DNA from: Prevotella sp. UBA1104
GTDB taxonomy: Bacteria > Bacteroidota > Bacteroidia > Bacteroidales > Bacteroidaceae
Direction: 5' to 3'
Assembly (NCBI GenBank): GCA_002314055.1
Contig: DCBP01000010.1
Span: forward strand, 28,171 to 81,783
Length of the DNA: 53,613 nucleotides
Shown here: piece after piece, positions 25,424 through 33,719 of the stretch
Numbering within the stretch: position 1 is the stretch's first letter
How the letters are laid out: each line of letters begins with the position of its first letter
The notes under the pieces: model-generated
Told to the model about the DNA's origin: nothing
The model's database searches: none
What the model saw: the letters and a program-made list of their open reading frames with translations, nothing else
Position numbers and translations under genes: made by a program

Positions 25424-26512
25424 TCAGTGGCTTTTTTTGTCTTTATGTTGCGTTTTCTTTATATATCCCCATATCGGATAGTGGTCTGAGGCGTCTATGT
25501 CTCTATCTACTTTGAAGTTATACGGTTGCCAATCTGAGGAGCACATTATATTGTCTATCCTTACGTAGAAGGTGTTGTAATGATAGGATATTCCGGGGCC
25601 GTTGCCTGTGGCGACGTAACAGTCTGTCAAGTTCTTTGCGAGTTGGTTGCGGCAATACGATATCGGCGTGTCGTTGATGTCGGCAAAGAGAAGCACGGGC
25701 TCTCCCTTGCGACTGTTGATGTATTTCAAGACGCCCTCCACCTGTGGCGTTCGGCGTCGCGACGCCTCTCCGAGTCTTACTATCATGCGCTTTGATTCTG
25801 CTCCTATTGTGTCGCTCTGCCAGTTGCCTTTCACCAGCTTATGGAAGTCTTTTCGCTCTTCGGGAGTCAGTCCGGTTCCTTCGAGGTGGCAGTTAATAAT
25901 CGTAGTACGGTCGCCGTCGACGAGCACTTCGTAGGCTACGCACAGACAGCCTTTCACATTCTCGTTTATCCTTGTTTTAGAGAGTATCGGATATTTGCTG
26001 AGGATTATCTGCGATTCGCTGAAGTTTGCCGTCCTCGCCGAGTCGATATATTTATAGTCGTTGGCAAATGCCGCCTTCACGGCATCATTGATGTCTGCCT
26101 CTTGCATGCACACTATCGAGGCCCCGCTGTTGTTCACATATTCGGCAATTCTTCGTAGACCGGTGCTGTCGCTGCGATTAAACATAAAAACATTATACGA
26201 CATTACCTTTATGGCATCATCGGGTGTGGAATGCGGTATGTTTATCGGCGCATAGTATCTTATCGGAACATAACACAACACCAGTCCTGCCACCGGTATA
26301 AAGACGAGCCTCTTGCGGAAGACGAGGAATAGCAGCAGGAAGGCAATATCCGTGGCGAGCAAAACGGGGAAGACAAGTCCAACGGTTGCCGTCAGCGGGT
26401 GTTCTACAGGGTTGAGCCTGTAGCTGAAGCCCACGAGGAGCATCAGTATGATGACGGCGATATTGGCACCCGTCAGCATCTGTATTACGAATTTTTTAAT
26501 CTGGTTCAGCAT
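25424..26512 (-). CDS. membrane-anchored endonuclease/exonuclease/phosphatase (EEP) family protein
   Basis: 362 residues. Three hydrophobic segments in the first ~90 residues (ANIAVIILMLLVGFSY, LVFPVLLATDIAFLLLFLVF, FIPVAGLVLCYVPI) anchor an EEP domain outside the cytoplasm. Metal and catalytic motifs: MSYNVFMFN, CMQEADIND, INCHLEGTG, LFADINDTP, ASDHYPIWG. The family cleaves phosphodiesters in DNA, lipids or inositides; the substrate is open. 20 bases downstream of the rhomboid gene, a pairing I consider a stable Bacteroidota operon. Confidence 0.85.
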   Translation of the reverse strand: MLNQIKKFVIQMLTGANIAVIILMLLVGFSYRLNPVEHPLTATVGLVFPVLLATDIAFLLLFLVFRKRLVFIPVAGLVLCYVPIRYYAPINIPHSTPDDAIKVMSYNVFMFNRSDSTGLRRIAEYVNNSGASIVCMQEADINDAVKAAFANDYKYIDSARTANFSESQIILSKYPILSKTRINENVKGCLCVAYEVLVDGDRTTIINCHLEGTGLTPEERKDFHKLVKGNWQSDTIGAESKRMIVRLGEASRRRTPQVEGVLKYINSRKGEPVLLFADINDTPISYCRNQLAKNLTDCYVATGNGPGISYHYNTFYVRIDNIMCSSDWQPYNFKVDRDIDASDHYPIWGYIKKTQHKDKKSH

Positions 26513-26532
26513 TCTTACATTATTGGCGATTG

Positions 26533-27468
26533 TTATCGTCTGCCATTGTCAAACAACTTTTGCTTTTCATCTGCCGTCAAACTGTCGTAGCCGCTTTTGC
26601 GTATCTTGTCGAGAATACGGTCCACCTCGTCCTGTTCTTGCTTTTTTCTTGCATTATACTCCCAGTCTGTTTCCCTACGGGTATTAGCAGAAGTCTTGCC
26701 GAAAGTCTTCCGGGAGTGTTTCTCCAAATAGTCTTTCATCTTACCGAAAATGCTTCTCTGTCCGCCATAATTTCCATACATACCGCCGCCGAAACCGCCA
26801 TACGGATTCTTGCGCCAGTATCTGATAAGGAGGAAACCGACGAGCATTCCGCCTAAGTGGGCAAAGTGTGCCACGCTGTCGCCCGGCATCCCGAGACCCA
26901 ACGACAGTTCGAGTACGGCATACAACACCACGAACCATTTTGCCTTTATCGGCACGGGTAAAGGGAAGATAAAGATACGTTCCTCGGGGAATAACATTCC
27001 GAAGGCGAGCAATATACCATAGATTGCACCCGAAGCACCCACCGTGGTCCAGCTGCCGAGCACGGCCTCGCTGTTATGCACTACGGTCATTATATCACCG
27101 AAGCCGAAGCCCGGTATCTGTTCGTCTGCAATCGCATAGAAAGAAACGAACTGAGCTATCATCTGTATCAGTCCGGCGCCAATGCCACAGGCAAGATAAT
27201 AGGTAAGGAAGCGTTTCGGTCCCCATACGCTCTCCACTATCCTTCCAAACATCCAGAGGGCAAACATATTGAAGAAGATATGAGTCCATCCTGCATGCAT
27301 GAACATGTATGTGATGATCTGGTAGATATGGAAGTCGGACGAGAGGAAAAAATGCAGTCCGAGTAAGTCGTTCAGGTCAATGCCAAGTCGGGAGAACACC
27401 CAATAGGCAGCGAACATCAGAACGTTGATGATGAGCAGATTCTTTGTTATTGCTGGAATATCTCGCAT
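26533..27468 (-). CDS. rhomboid family intramembrane serine protease
   Basis: 311 residues from the ATG at 27468 (MRDIPAITKNLLIINVL). A frame opening at 27507 begins with TTG inside the promoter box, so it is rejected. Six or so TM helices; catalytic serine in GASGAIYG (Ser146), catalytic histidine in AHLGG (His204), and HIFFNMFALWMFG in the second helix giving the HxxxN-type motif. Rhomboids cut substrate TM helices. A glycine-rich cytosolic tail (YGGFGGGMYGNYGG) and charged C-terminus follow the last helix. Cotranscribed with the EEP gene. Confidence 0.92.
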   Translation of the reverse strand: MRDIPAITKNLLIINVLMFAAYWVFSRLGIDLNDLLGLHFFLSSDFHIYQIITYMFMHAGWTHIFFNMFALWMFGRIVESVWGPKRFLTYYLACGIGAGLIQMIAQFVSFYAIADEQIPGFGFGDIMTVVHNSEAVLGSWTTVGASGAIYGILLAFGMLFPEERIFIFPLPVPIKAKWFVVLYAVLELSLGLGMPGDSVAHFAHLGGMLVGFLLIRYWRKNPYGGFGGGMYGNYGGQRSIFGKMKDYLEKHSRKTFGKTSANTRRETDWEYNARKKQEQDEVDRILDKIRKSGYDSLTADEKQKLFDNGRR

Positions 27469-27504
27469 AATCACTTTTATTAAGTCATTTATAAAATCGG
27501 TTGG

Positions 27505-27512
27505 CAAAAGTA
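27505..27512 (-). promoter_or_regulatory. -7 promoter box of the rhomboid-EEP operon
   Basis: Complement reads TACTTTTG, a TAnnTTTG match 37 bases upstream of the ATG at 27468. It fixes the start site of the rhomboid gene. Confidence 0.7.
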
Positions 27513-27594
27513 CGAAAAATATCCGTTAAAAGCCATAAAACATGGGGCTATCCCACTTTTTTTAATCATATTCATAACTTTTTTCCGTTTTTTA

Positions 27595-27625
27595 TTTGAT
27601 TTATAAAAGGTTTCAAGTATATTTG
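27595..27625 (+). promoter_or_regulatory. promoter of the HU gene
   Basis: TTTG (27595-27598), 19 bases, TATATTTG (27618-27625): textbook Bacteroidota promoter, giving a leader of about 93 bases. Confidence 0.88.
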
Positions 27626-27724
27626 CGAAACATTTTGCCACAATATGGCTTTGCCGACACGGACAAGATGATACGGATACGGAATAAAAGAACAAAATAT
27701 TATTAATCTAAAACAATAACAATT

Positions 27725-28000
27725 ATGAACAAGACAGAACTTATTGACAAAATCGCAGCTGGCGCAGGTCTGAGCAAAGCTGACGCTAAGAAAGCACTTG
27801 ACGCTACTGTAGTTGCTATAAAGGACGCACTCGTTGCTGGTGACAAGGTTGCCCTGATTGGTTTCGGAACATTCAGCGTTAACGAGCGCCCGGCTCGTGA
27901 AGGTATCAACCCTGCAACAAAGCAGAAGATCCAGATCGCTGCAAAGAAGGTTGCTAAATTCAAGGCTGGAGCTGACGTTGAGGACGCTCTCAACAAATAA
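27725..28000 (+). CDS. HU family DNA-binding protein
   Basis: 91 residues, single HU/IHF domain: MNKTELIDKIAAGAGLSKADAK dimer helices (shown in part), then GFGTFSVNERPAREGINPAT, the DNA-binding beta arm with the RPAREG.NP signature. HU bends and compacts DNA. Own promoter (27595-27625) and own terminator (28046-28083); strong expression is implied by codon choice. Confidence 0.96.
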   Translation: MNKTELIDKIAAGAGLSKADAKKALDATVVAIKDALVAGDKVALIGFGTFSVNERPAREGINPATKQKIQIAAKKVAKFKAGADVEDALNK

Positions 28001-28045
28001 TAGACAGCAACTTAGGTCCGCTCCTTGACGGACAAGAAAAAAAAT

Positions 28046-28083
28046 AAAGGCAAGGTTTCCGAACAAAGGGGCCTTGCCTTTTT
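28046..28083 (+). terminator. intrinsic terminator of the HU gene
   Basis: AAAGGCAAGG (28046-28055) pairs with CCTTGCCTTT (28072-28081), followed by T; 45 bases after the stop. Confidence 0.88.
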
Positions 28084-28089
28084 ACCTAT

Positions 28090-28270
28090 TATTATTTTTT
28101 AGTTTAGAATTTAAAGTTTAAAATTAAGAATTATTCTCGCTACGCTGCGATTAAGAATTGATGAATTTAGAATTTAAATTGAAGATTTCTTAATTCTCGA
28201 CTCATAAACTCGGAATTGGTCAAAGACCAACTAACTCTTAACTCTACATTCTTAATCCTTAACTCTACAT
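28090..28270. repeat. dispersed AT-rich intergenic repeat, copy 1
   Basis: About 180 noncoding bases between converging genes. Shares with 46240-46450, in the same order, TTCTCGCT-CGCTGCGATTAAG, GATTGATGAATT, and AATTGGTCAAAGACCAAC (a TTGGTC/GACCAA hairpin), and both ends carry AACTCT/TTTAGA-type stretches that are partly complementary. The last bases overlap the 3' end of the GT9 gene. Confidence 0.75.
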
Positions 28271-29323
28271 TCTTGACTTCTGAAGCTGAAACATAACCCT
28301 GTCAACAATCATTTCGGGAGTTATCGATGTCAGACAAGGATAATTCCCCCTTACACAAGGTTTATTGCCATAGATACTGCACGGCCGGCACGGCATGTCG
28401 AGCATAACGGCATTGTCAATGCTCTGCCCCCACCCCATGAAACCGGCATAAGGATGGGTGGCTCCCCATATACTGACCACTGGAGTGCCGACAAGCGACG
28501 CCATGTGCATATTAGAGCTGTCCATAGATATCATGACATCCAGATGACTCATAAGTATCAGTTCATTGGATATTCCACCGAGAAGAGCCGAAGCGTTTAT
28601 CACGTTCTTGTTGCGCTCACTCCACTTCCGCATCGTCTCCGTCTCGTTCTTTCCACCGCCGAACAGGAATATTCTGCTTTTCGGAAATTTCGCGGAAAGC
28701 AAATCAAGAGCCTTCTCCATCTGATTTTCAGGATATATCTTACCCTTGTGTGCAGCAAACGGGGCAACTCCTATCCATACCTCCTCTTCGTTCCGTGTCT
28801 GGAATGTTTCCGGAAGAAGAGACAAGTTACCCTTTCCCTCTGGATATATCGTCTTGAAATCTACATTCACCGGATACCCAAGTGCTGCAAAGACATCTGC
28901 ATAATTCTCAAACGAGGTATGGAGCTGATGCAGATGCTTGTCATTCTGCGACGTAATGAGACGGCGGTCGCTACGGTGCTTGTCGATATGCGCCACATTG
29001 AAGCGGTCGATACTGAAACGCATGCGAAGATACTGCGAGCGCAGAACGCTATGCAAATCAGCTATCGCAGTAAAATTCTTTGCCATTAGTCTTCGGTAAA
29101 GGGCATTGAGTCCCTTCACTCCGTGATATTCATTTTTGAGGTCTGCCTCCATGAATCCCACGTTGTGTGGCATGTGTTCAAAAAACGGTCGGGCGAATTT
29201 CTGGCTCAGCATCGTTATCCTTACATTGGGATATTGCTTCGCCAAAGAGTAAACCACAGGCACCGTCATCGCCACATCGCCAAGGGCCGAGAAACGAATA
29301 ACAAGTATGTGTTCTGTCTTCAT
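28265..29323 (-). CDS. glycosyltransferase family 9 (heptosyltransferase-like)
   Basis: 352 residues. N-terminal ILVIRFSALGDVAMTVPVVY is the GT9 start (RxSxxGD), followed by ADLHSVLRSQYLRM and the C-terminal nucleotide-sugar fold with GVAPFAAHKGKIYP, FGGGKNETETM, DSSNMHMASLVGTPVVSIWG (part). GT9 enzymes add heptose or related sugars to the LPS core. A Cys-rich stretch near the end (PCRPCSIYGNKPCVRG...C) is common in Bacteroidota members. Its start overlaps the DUF4254 stop by one base, so the two are coupled. Confidence 0.92.
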   Translation of the reverse strand: MKTEHILVIRFSALGDVAMTVPVVYSLAKQYPNVRITMLSQKFARPFFEHMPHNVGFMEADLKNEYHGVKGLNALYRRLMAKNFTAIADLHSVLRSQYLRMRFSIDRFNVAHIDKHRSDRRLITSQNDKHLHQLHTSFENYADVFAALGYPVNVDFKTIYPEGKGNLSLLPETFQTRNEEEVWIGVAPFAAHKGKIYPENQMEKALDLLSAKFPKSRIFLFGGGKNETETMRKWSERNKNVINASALLGGISNELILMSHLDVMISMDSSNMHMASLVGTPVVSIWGATHPYAGFMGWGQSIDNAVMLDMPCRPCSIYGNKPCVRGNYPCLTSITPEMIVDRVMFQLQKSRM

Positions 29324-29931
29324 TACTTTTTGTTAGCGTAGAGAATAGGATTTGTCGAAGGATCGTTATACATCTTCATCTGTCTGTATACCTTCATGTA
29401 TTTCCTGCCAGCCTGTATATCATCAAGCAGCTGGTCTATTGCAGTACTCAAGTCTACTTGCTGCTCTAAGAGCACATCGAGTTTCTTGCTGCATTTTTCC
29501 TTATGCTCCGGTGTAGCGTCGGTACGCTCCACCTGCTCACGCATGTGGTATATCTTCAGGGCAAGTATAGACAAGCGGTCTACTGCCCATGCCGGACTTT
29601 CAGTATTGATGGTTGCATCCGGCAATACGTTTACATCGCTGTATTTCATACGGAAATAACTGTCAATCTGCTCTACGAGGTCTGTGCGGTCCTGATTGCT
29701 GCGGTCTATGCGCCGCTTCAGTTTCAATGCCTCGAGCGGATCGATGTGAGGGTCGCGGATAATATCCTCCAGATGCCACTGCACAGTGTCAATCCAGCAC
29801 TTCAGATACAGACGGTTTTCTATAGAATCACGGTCGTAGGGGTTCTTTATCGGTGTATCGACATCATCGTTTATATGATAATCGTCAATGGCAAGATTGA
29901 ACACCTTATTGCATAGTTGTGTGAATGTCAT
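29323..29931 (-). CDS. DUF4254 family protein
   Basis: 202 residues, cytosolic, mostly helical. YLKCWIDTVQWHLEDIIRDP, KLKRRIDRSNQDRTDLVEQI and INTESPAWAVDRLSILALKI match DUF4254, a family found next to glycosyltransferase genes in Bacteroidota. The overlap with the GT9 gene suggests a helper role in LPS core synthesis; biochemical function is unknown. Own promoter at 29959-29990. Confidence 0.85.
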   Translation of the reverse strand: MTFTQLCNKVFNLAIDDYHINDDVDTPIKNPYDRDSIENRLYLKCWIDTVQWHLEDIIRDPHIDPLEALKLKRRIDRSNQDRTDLVEQIDSYFRMKYSDVNVLPDATINTESPAWAVDRLSILALKIYHMREQVERTDATPEHKEKCSKKLDVLLEQQVDLSTAIDQLLDDIQAGRKYMKVYRQMKMYNDPSTNPILYANKK

Positions 29932-29958
29932 AACGCTTCTGTTGTTTTAATTTTGTGG

Positions 29959-29990
29959 CAAATCTAATAAAATAATTTCAGATAGCCAAC
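29959..29990 (-). promoter_or_regulatory. promoter of the DUF4254-GT9 operon
   Basis: Minus strand GTTG (complement of 29987-29990), 20 bases, TAGATTTG (complement of 29959-29966), 28 bases before the ATG. Confidence 0.7.
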
Positions 29991-30248
29991 GAATTTGCAA
30001 TAAATCGCTTCCACGAACTTAAAACGCTTATAAATATAACTACATTGAATGGATATCTGATGATAAGGGGAATGGTTACTGCCGGTATCTACCTATTCAT
30101 AGCTAATGTCTCTCGGACTTGCTTATTCTTAACCGGGAAATTTTTAGTTTGAATACAGGTGTTACAAATAACATGCGGAAACGTTATATATATAAAAAGG
30201 TAGGGAACGACTACTTTCAAATAACTGAAAAACAAAACTATTATAACA
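29991..30248. other. divergent intergenic region upstream of the transketolase operon
   Basis: About 260 bases without a gene. A weak plus-strand promoter, CTTG (30118-30121), 22 bases, TTAGTTTG (30144-30151), would give a leader of about 95 bases for the gene at 30249. A 65-codon frame (30119-30316) crosses this region but overlaps the transketolase start and is not credible. Confidence 0.5.
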
Positions 30249-31073
30249 ATGAATATAAAAGAACTTACAAAACAAGCCGAAGTGGACCGCAGAAGACTTA
30301 TCGAAGTGGTCTATAATGCTGGTGCCGGACATATCGGCGGCGACCTGTCATGCCTGAACGTCATGACTGCCCTTTATTTCAAGTATCTCAACGTGGATCC
30401 TAAAGATCCGAAGAATCCGAACCGCGACCGCTTTATCCTGAGCAAAGGACACTGCGTCGAGGCTCTCTACGTTACTCTTGAAGCTAAGGGATTCCTGAAA
30501 AAGGAAATTACTGACACTCTCGGCAAATATGGTTCTATCCTGAGTGGCCACCCTACTATTGAGGTTTCCGGTATCGAGGTGAACACCGGAGCGCTGGGAC
30601 ACGGACTGCCTATCGGTGTAGGTATGGCTATCGCTGCTAAGATGGACAAAAAGAATTACAAGACTTTTGTAATGATGGGCGACGGAGAACAGGGCGAAGG
30701 TTCTATCTACGAAGCTGCTATGGCTGGACACCAATACAAGCTCGACAACCTCGTGGCTATTATCGACCGCAACCATCTGCAGATTAGTGGAAACACCGAA
30801 GACGTGATGGCTCTGGAGAGTATCAAGGAGCGCTGGACGGCATTCGGATGGGATGTGAAACTGATGGACGGAGATGAGATGGAGGATATCGTAAATACCA
30901 TCGACAGCATCGACTACAACAACGGCATGCCACACCTGCTCGTGTCGAACACTACAAAGGGAAAAGGTGTCTCTTATATGGAGAATGTGGCTAAATGGCA
31001 CCACGGAATGCCTAACGAGGAGCAGTATAAACAGGCTCTCGCTGAGATTGACGAAAGATTAAAGAACCTTTAA
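30249..31073 (+). CDS. transketolase-like, N-terminal (TPP-binding) subunit
   Basis: 274 residues: one half of a split transketolase. The thiamine-diphosphate motif reads MGDGEQGEGSIYEAAMAGHQ...NLVAIIDRNHLQ (GDG...N), with AGAGHIGGDLSCLNV and SKGHCVEALY earlier. Forms one enzyme with the subunit encoded 17 bases downstream. Moves a two-carbon ketol unit between sugar phosphates. With the FGGY kinase and isomerase downstream it matches the subunit A of the apulose-4-phosphate transketolase (AptA) described for gut Bacteroides; a pentose-phosphate role remains possible. Confidence 0.88.
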   Translation: MNIKELTKQAEVDRRRLIEVVYNAGAGHIGGDLSCLNVMTALYFKYLNVDPKDPKNPNRDRFILSKGHCVEALYVTLEAKGFLKKEITDTLGKYGSILSGHPTIEVSGIEVNTGALGHGLPIGVGMAIAAKMDKKNYKTFVMMGDGEQGEGSIYEAAMAGHQYKLDNLVAIIDRNHLQISGNTEDVMALESIKERWTAFGWDVKLMDGDEMEDIVNTIDSIDYNNGMPHLLVSNTTKGKGVSYMENVAKWHHGMPNEEQYKQALAEIDERLKNL

Positions 31074-31090
31074 AACACATTATTTTTAAT

Positions 31091-32017
31091 ATGATAGCTT
31101 GTAGAAAGAGTTTTACTGACACTTTGCTGGAACTGGCAAAGGAGGACAAAGATATTGTTGCAGTCACCACTGATGCCCGTGGCTCCGTTACCCTTAACGA
31201 CTTTGCCGAGCAACTGCCGGAACAGTTTGTTGAATGTGGTATCGCAGAACAGGATGCCGTCGGCATTGCTGCCGGACTGGCACACAGCGGAAAGAAGGTC
31301 TTCGCCTGCGGACCGGCTTGCTTCTATGTGGCAAGAAGTCTGGAACAGGTAAAGGTTGACTTGGCTTATAGCGAGAATCCGGTGAAGATTCTTGGTGTCA
31401 GCGGTGGCGTTGCCTATGGTGCTCTTGGTGCTACCCACCACAGTCTGCACGACATTGCCGCACTGCGCACGTTCCCTGGAATGAACATCGTATTGCCTTG
31501 TGATGCGCGCCAGACACGCAAACTGGTAAAGTTGCTCGTTGATTTTCCACATCCTGTTTATGTTCGTGTAGGCCGTGCTGCCGTACCGGATGTTTACGAG
31601 AATGATGATTTCGACTTTGAACTCGGCAAGGCTAATATGCTTCTCGACGGTAATGACCTGACAATCATCGGTACTGGCGAAACGGTTTATCATGCTTACC
31701 AGGCAGGACTGCAGCTCAAGGAGAAAGGCATAAGCGCACGCGTTCTTGACATGGCTTCGCTGAAGCCTTATGATGCTGAAGCTATAAAGAAGGCTGCTGC
31801 TGAAACGGGCAGAATTATCACAGTGGAGGAACATAGCCAGTTTGGTGGTCTTGGAGGTATCGTAACCGAGACCCTGTCGGAAAATCCTGTACCTGTTCGC
31901 ATTATCGGTATTCCTGACGAGAATGTGGTACACGGAACTAACAAGGAAATTTTCCACCACTACGGACTGGATGCCGAGGGTATCGTAAAGAGTGCTCTGG
32001 ATTTCTTGAAAAAATAA
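31091..32017 (+). CDS. transketolase-like, C-terminal (pyrimidine-binding) subunit
   Basis: 308 residues: the Pyr and C-terminal domains of a split transketolase. Features: VAVTTDARGSVTLNDFAEQL, FVECGIAEQDAVGIAAGLAH (catalytic glutamate in IAEQ), GGVAYGALGATHHSLHDIAA, then the C-terminal domain ARVLDMASLKPYDAEAI, ITVEEHSQFGGLGGIV. Works with the preceding gene product; corresponds to AptB if the apiose assignment is right. 18 bases before the kinase gene. Confidence 0.88.
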   Translation: MIACRKSFTDTLLELAKEDKDIVAVTTDARGSVTLNDFAEQLPEQFVECGIAEQDAVGIAAGLAHSGKKVFACGPACFYVARSLEQVKVDLAYSENPVKILGVSGGVAYGALGATHHSLHDIAALRTFPGMNIVLPCDARQTRKLVKLLVDFPHPVYVRVGRAAVPDVYENDDFDFELGKANMLLDGNDLTIIGTGETVYHAYQAGLQLKEKGISARVLDMASLKPYDAEAIKKAAAETGRIITVEEHSQFGGLGGIVTETLSENPVPVRIIGIPDENVVHGTNKEIFHHYGLDAEGIVKSALDFLKK

Positions 32018-32035
32018 AGATATACTCCATTTTAT

Positions 32036-33511
32036 ATGAATTATATAATCGCTATAGACCAAAGCACATCGGCAACAAAGGCTATGCTCTTCAATGAGCA
32101 ATGCGAGATGCTGCAGCGTGTCAACGTGGAACACCACCAGTATTACCCAAAGGCGGGATGGGTGGAACACGATGCTGAGGAGATTTACAACAACATGTTG
32201 CTCGCCGTAAAGGAACTGATGAGGGGATGCGACATGGAGGCTAACTATTCCATGGCTATTACCAACCAAAGGGAGACGGTTGTGGTATGGGACAAAAACA
32301 GCGGAAAGCCTGTCTACAACGCTGTGGTATGGCAATGTATGCGCGGTGCCGAGATATGCAACAAGCTGAAAGCCGAAGGCTACAGCAAGATGGTTATGGA
32401 TAAGAGCGGACTGCTCATCGACCCTTATTTTGCCGCAAGCGGAGCTAAGTGGATTCTCGATAACGTAGACGGGGCGAGGGAAAAGGCTGAACGTGGCGAT
32501 TTGCTGATGGGCACGATGGAATCGTGGCTTATCTGGAAACTTACCGACGGCAGATGCCATGTCTCTGACTATACTAATGCATCAAGGACGATGCTTATGA
32601 ATATTCATACGCTACAGTGGGACGATGACTTGCTCAAGCTTTTTACTATTCCACGAAGCATGATGCCGGAACTGCTGCCTTGCGACAGCAAGTTCGGAGA
32701 AACTACTGTAGGGGGGATTTTCGACAAGCCGATAACTATCGCCGGAGTCCTTGGCGACTCTCACGGTGCCCTAACCGGACAGATGTGTTTCGAGGAGGGT
32801 CTCGGAAAGGCTACCTACGGTACCGGTTCTTCGGTGATGGTTAACATTGGCGAGAAAGCGGCTCCTGCACCAGAAGGACTCGTTACTTCTATCGGTTTTG
32901 CTGCGCTCGGAAAGGTTTTCTATGCTTTTGAGGGAAATATACACAGTACTGGAGCTACACTGAAATGGCTTCAGGAACAGCTGAAGATGATTGCTTCGCC
33001 AGCTGACGTGGAAGCCGAGGCTACTTCTGTTGCCGACAACGGCGGAGTGTATTTCGTACCGGCTTTTGCCGGACTTGGCGCTCCATGGTGGAACGACAAC
33101 GTGAAGGCTGCCGTTATGGGGATGACATTTGCCACGACAAGAGCTCATTTCCTGAGGGCTGCACTGGAGTCGATTGCTTATCAGATTAATGATCTCGTAA
33201 AGGCTATGACCATCAAGGCAGGCATCAGCCTGAAGGAAATCCGCGTTGACGGCGGACCGACAAAGAACAAGTTCTTGATGCAGTTCCAGGCTGATTGTCT
33301 GAGAGTTCCGGTAAACCGCTCCGACGTTGAGGAGGCTTCTGCACTTGGAGCTGTTATAATGAACGGACTGTCGAGAAAGGTTTGGACGAGCTTCGACGAA
33401 GTGGCTAAGCTACGCCACAGCAAATGGCGCATCGAGGCTCAAGACAACGAGGACTGGATTAACAAAAATATCGAGGGTTGGCACAATGCCGTGAAGCAAC
33501 TGATAAAGTAA
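32036..33511 (+). CDS. FGGY family carbohydrate kinase (candidate apulose kinase)
   Basis: 491 residues, two actin-like domains: N-terminal YIIAIDQSTSATKAMLF (phosphate 1 loop), GWVEHDAEEIYNNML, ITNQRETVVVWD and VVWQCMRGAEIC; C-terminal KATYGTGSSVMVNIG, VPAFAGLGAPWWN, EIRVDGGPTKNKFLMQF (FGGY signature zone). It looks like glycerol kinase but sits in an operon with a split transketolase, not with glycerol genes, so a ketose kinase is likelier. In the D-apiose pathway an FGGY kinase phosphorylates apulose at O4. Alternatives: glycerol, xylulose or erythrulose kinase. Confidence 0.88.
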   Translation: MNYIIAIDQSTSATKAMLFNEQCEMLQRVNVEHHQYYPKAGWVEHDAEEIYNNMLLAVKELMRGCDMEANYSMAITNQRETVVVWDKNSGKPVYNAVVWQCMRGAEICNKLKAEGYSKMVMDKSGLLIDPYFAASGAKWILDNVDGAREKAERGDLLMGTMESWLIWKLTDGRCHVSDYTNASRTMLMNIHTLQWDDDLLKLFTIPRSMMPELLPCDSKFGETTVGGIFDKPITIAGVLGDSHGALTGQMCFEEGLGKATYGTGSSVMVNIGEKAAPAPEGLVTSIGFAALGKVFYAFEGNIHSTGATLKWLQEQLKMIASPADVEAEATSVADNGGVYFVPAFAGLGAPWWNDNVKAAVMGMTFATTRAHFLRAALESIAYQINDLVKAMTIKAGISLKEIRVDGGPTKNKFLMQFQADCLRVPVNRSDVEEASALGAVIMNGLSRKVWTSFDEVAKLRHSKWRIEAQDNEDWINKNIEGWHNAVKQLIK

Positions 33512-33719
33512 CCCCAAACCCACCCTAACCCTCCCAAAGGGAGGGAATGAAATTAGCTTTGATATAATAAGGGGACTAAGGGGAATTAACGGGAAGAGAA
33601 ATAAAATATATAATACATTAACTTATACCACTCATGGCATTTGAATTACACGTTAATTGCTTTTGAATTGTCATTCCCTCCCCTTGGGAGGGACAGGGTG
33701 GGTCTAAAATTTTAATATT
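33512..33719. repeat. intergenic GGGAGGG palindromes in inverted orientation
   Basis: Copies at 33529-33545 (CCCTCCCAAAGGGAGGG) and 33676-33692 (CCCTCCCCTTGGGAGGG), each flanked on the outer side by ACCCACCCT / AGGGTGGGT, so the two are inverted copies. The same unit recurs at 44972-45048. No gene in this 208-base gap; it separates the kinase from the isomerase gene. Confidence 0.8.

Noticed and set aside
30119..30316. 65-codon frame upstream of the transketolase genes as a leader peptide
   Set aside because: Overlaps the transketolase start in another frame, has no family features and its opening precedes the weak promoter.
31070..32560. 496-codon antisense frame opposite transketolase and kinase genes
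   Set aside because: Runs across two genuine genes and their junction with no recognisable motif.
30249..33511. Sulfoquinovose (sulfo-transketolase) pathway
   Set aside because: That route also has a split transketolase and an isomerase, but it needs no FGGY kinase, and no sulfolactaldehyde enzyme or sulfonate exporter is present.
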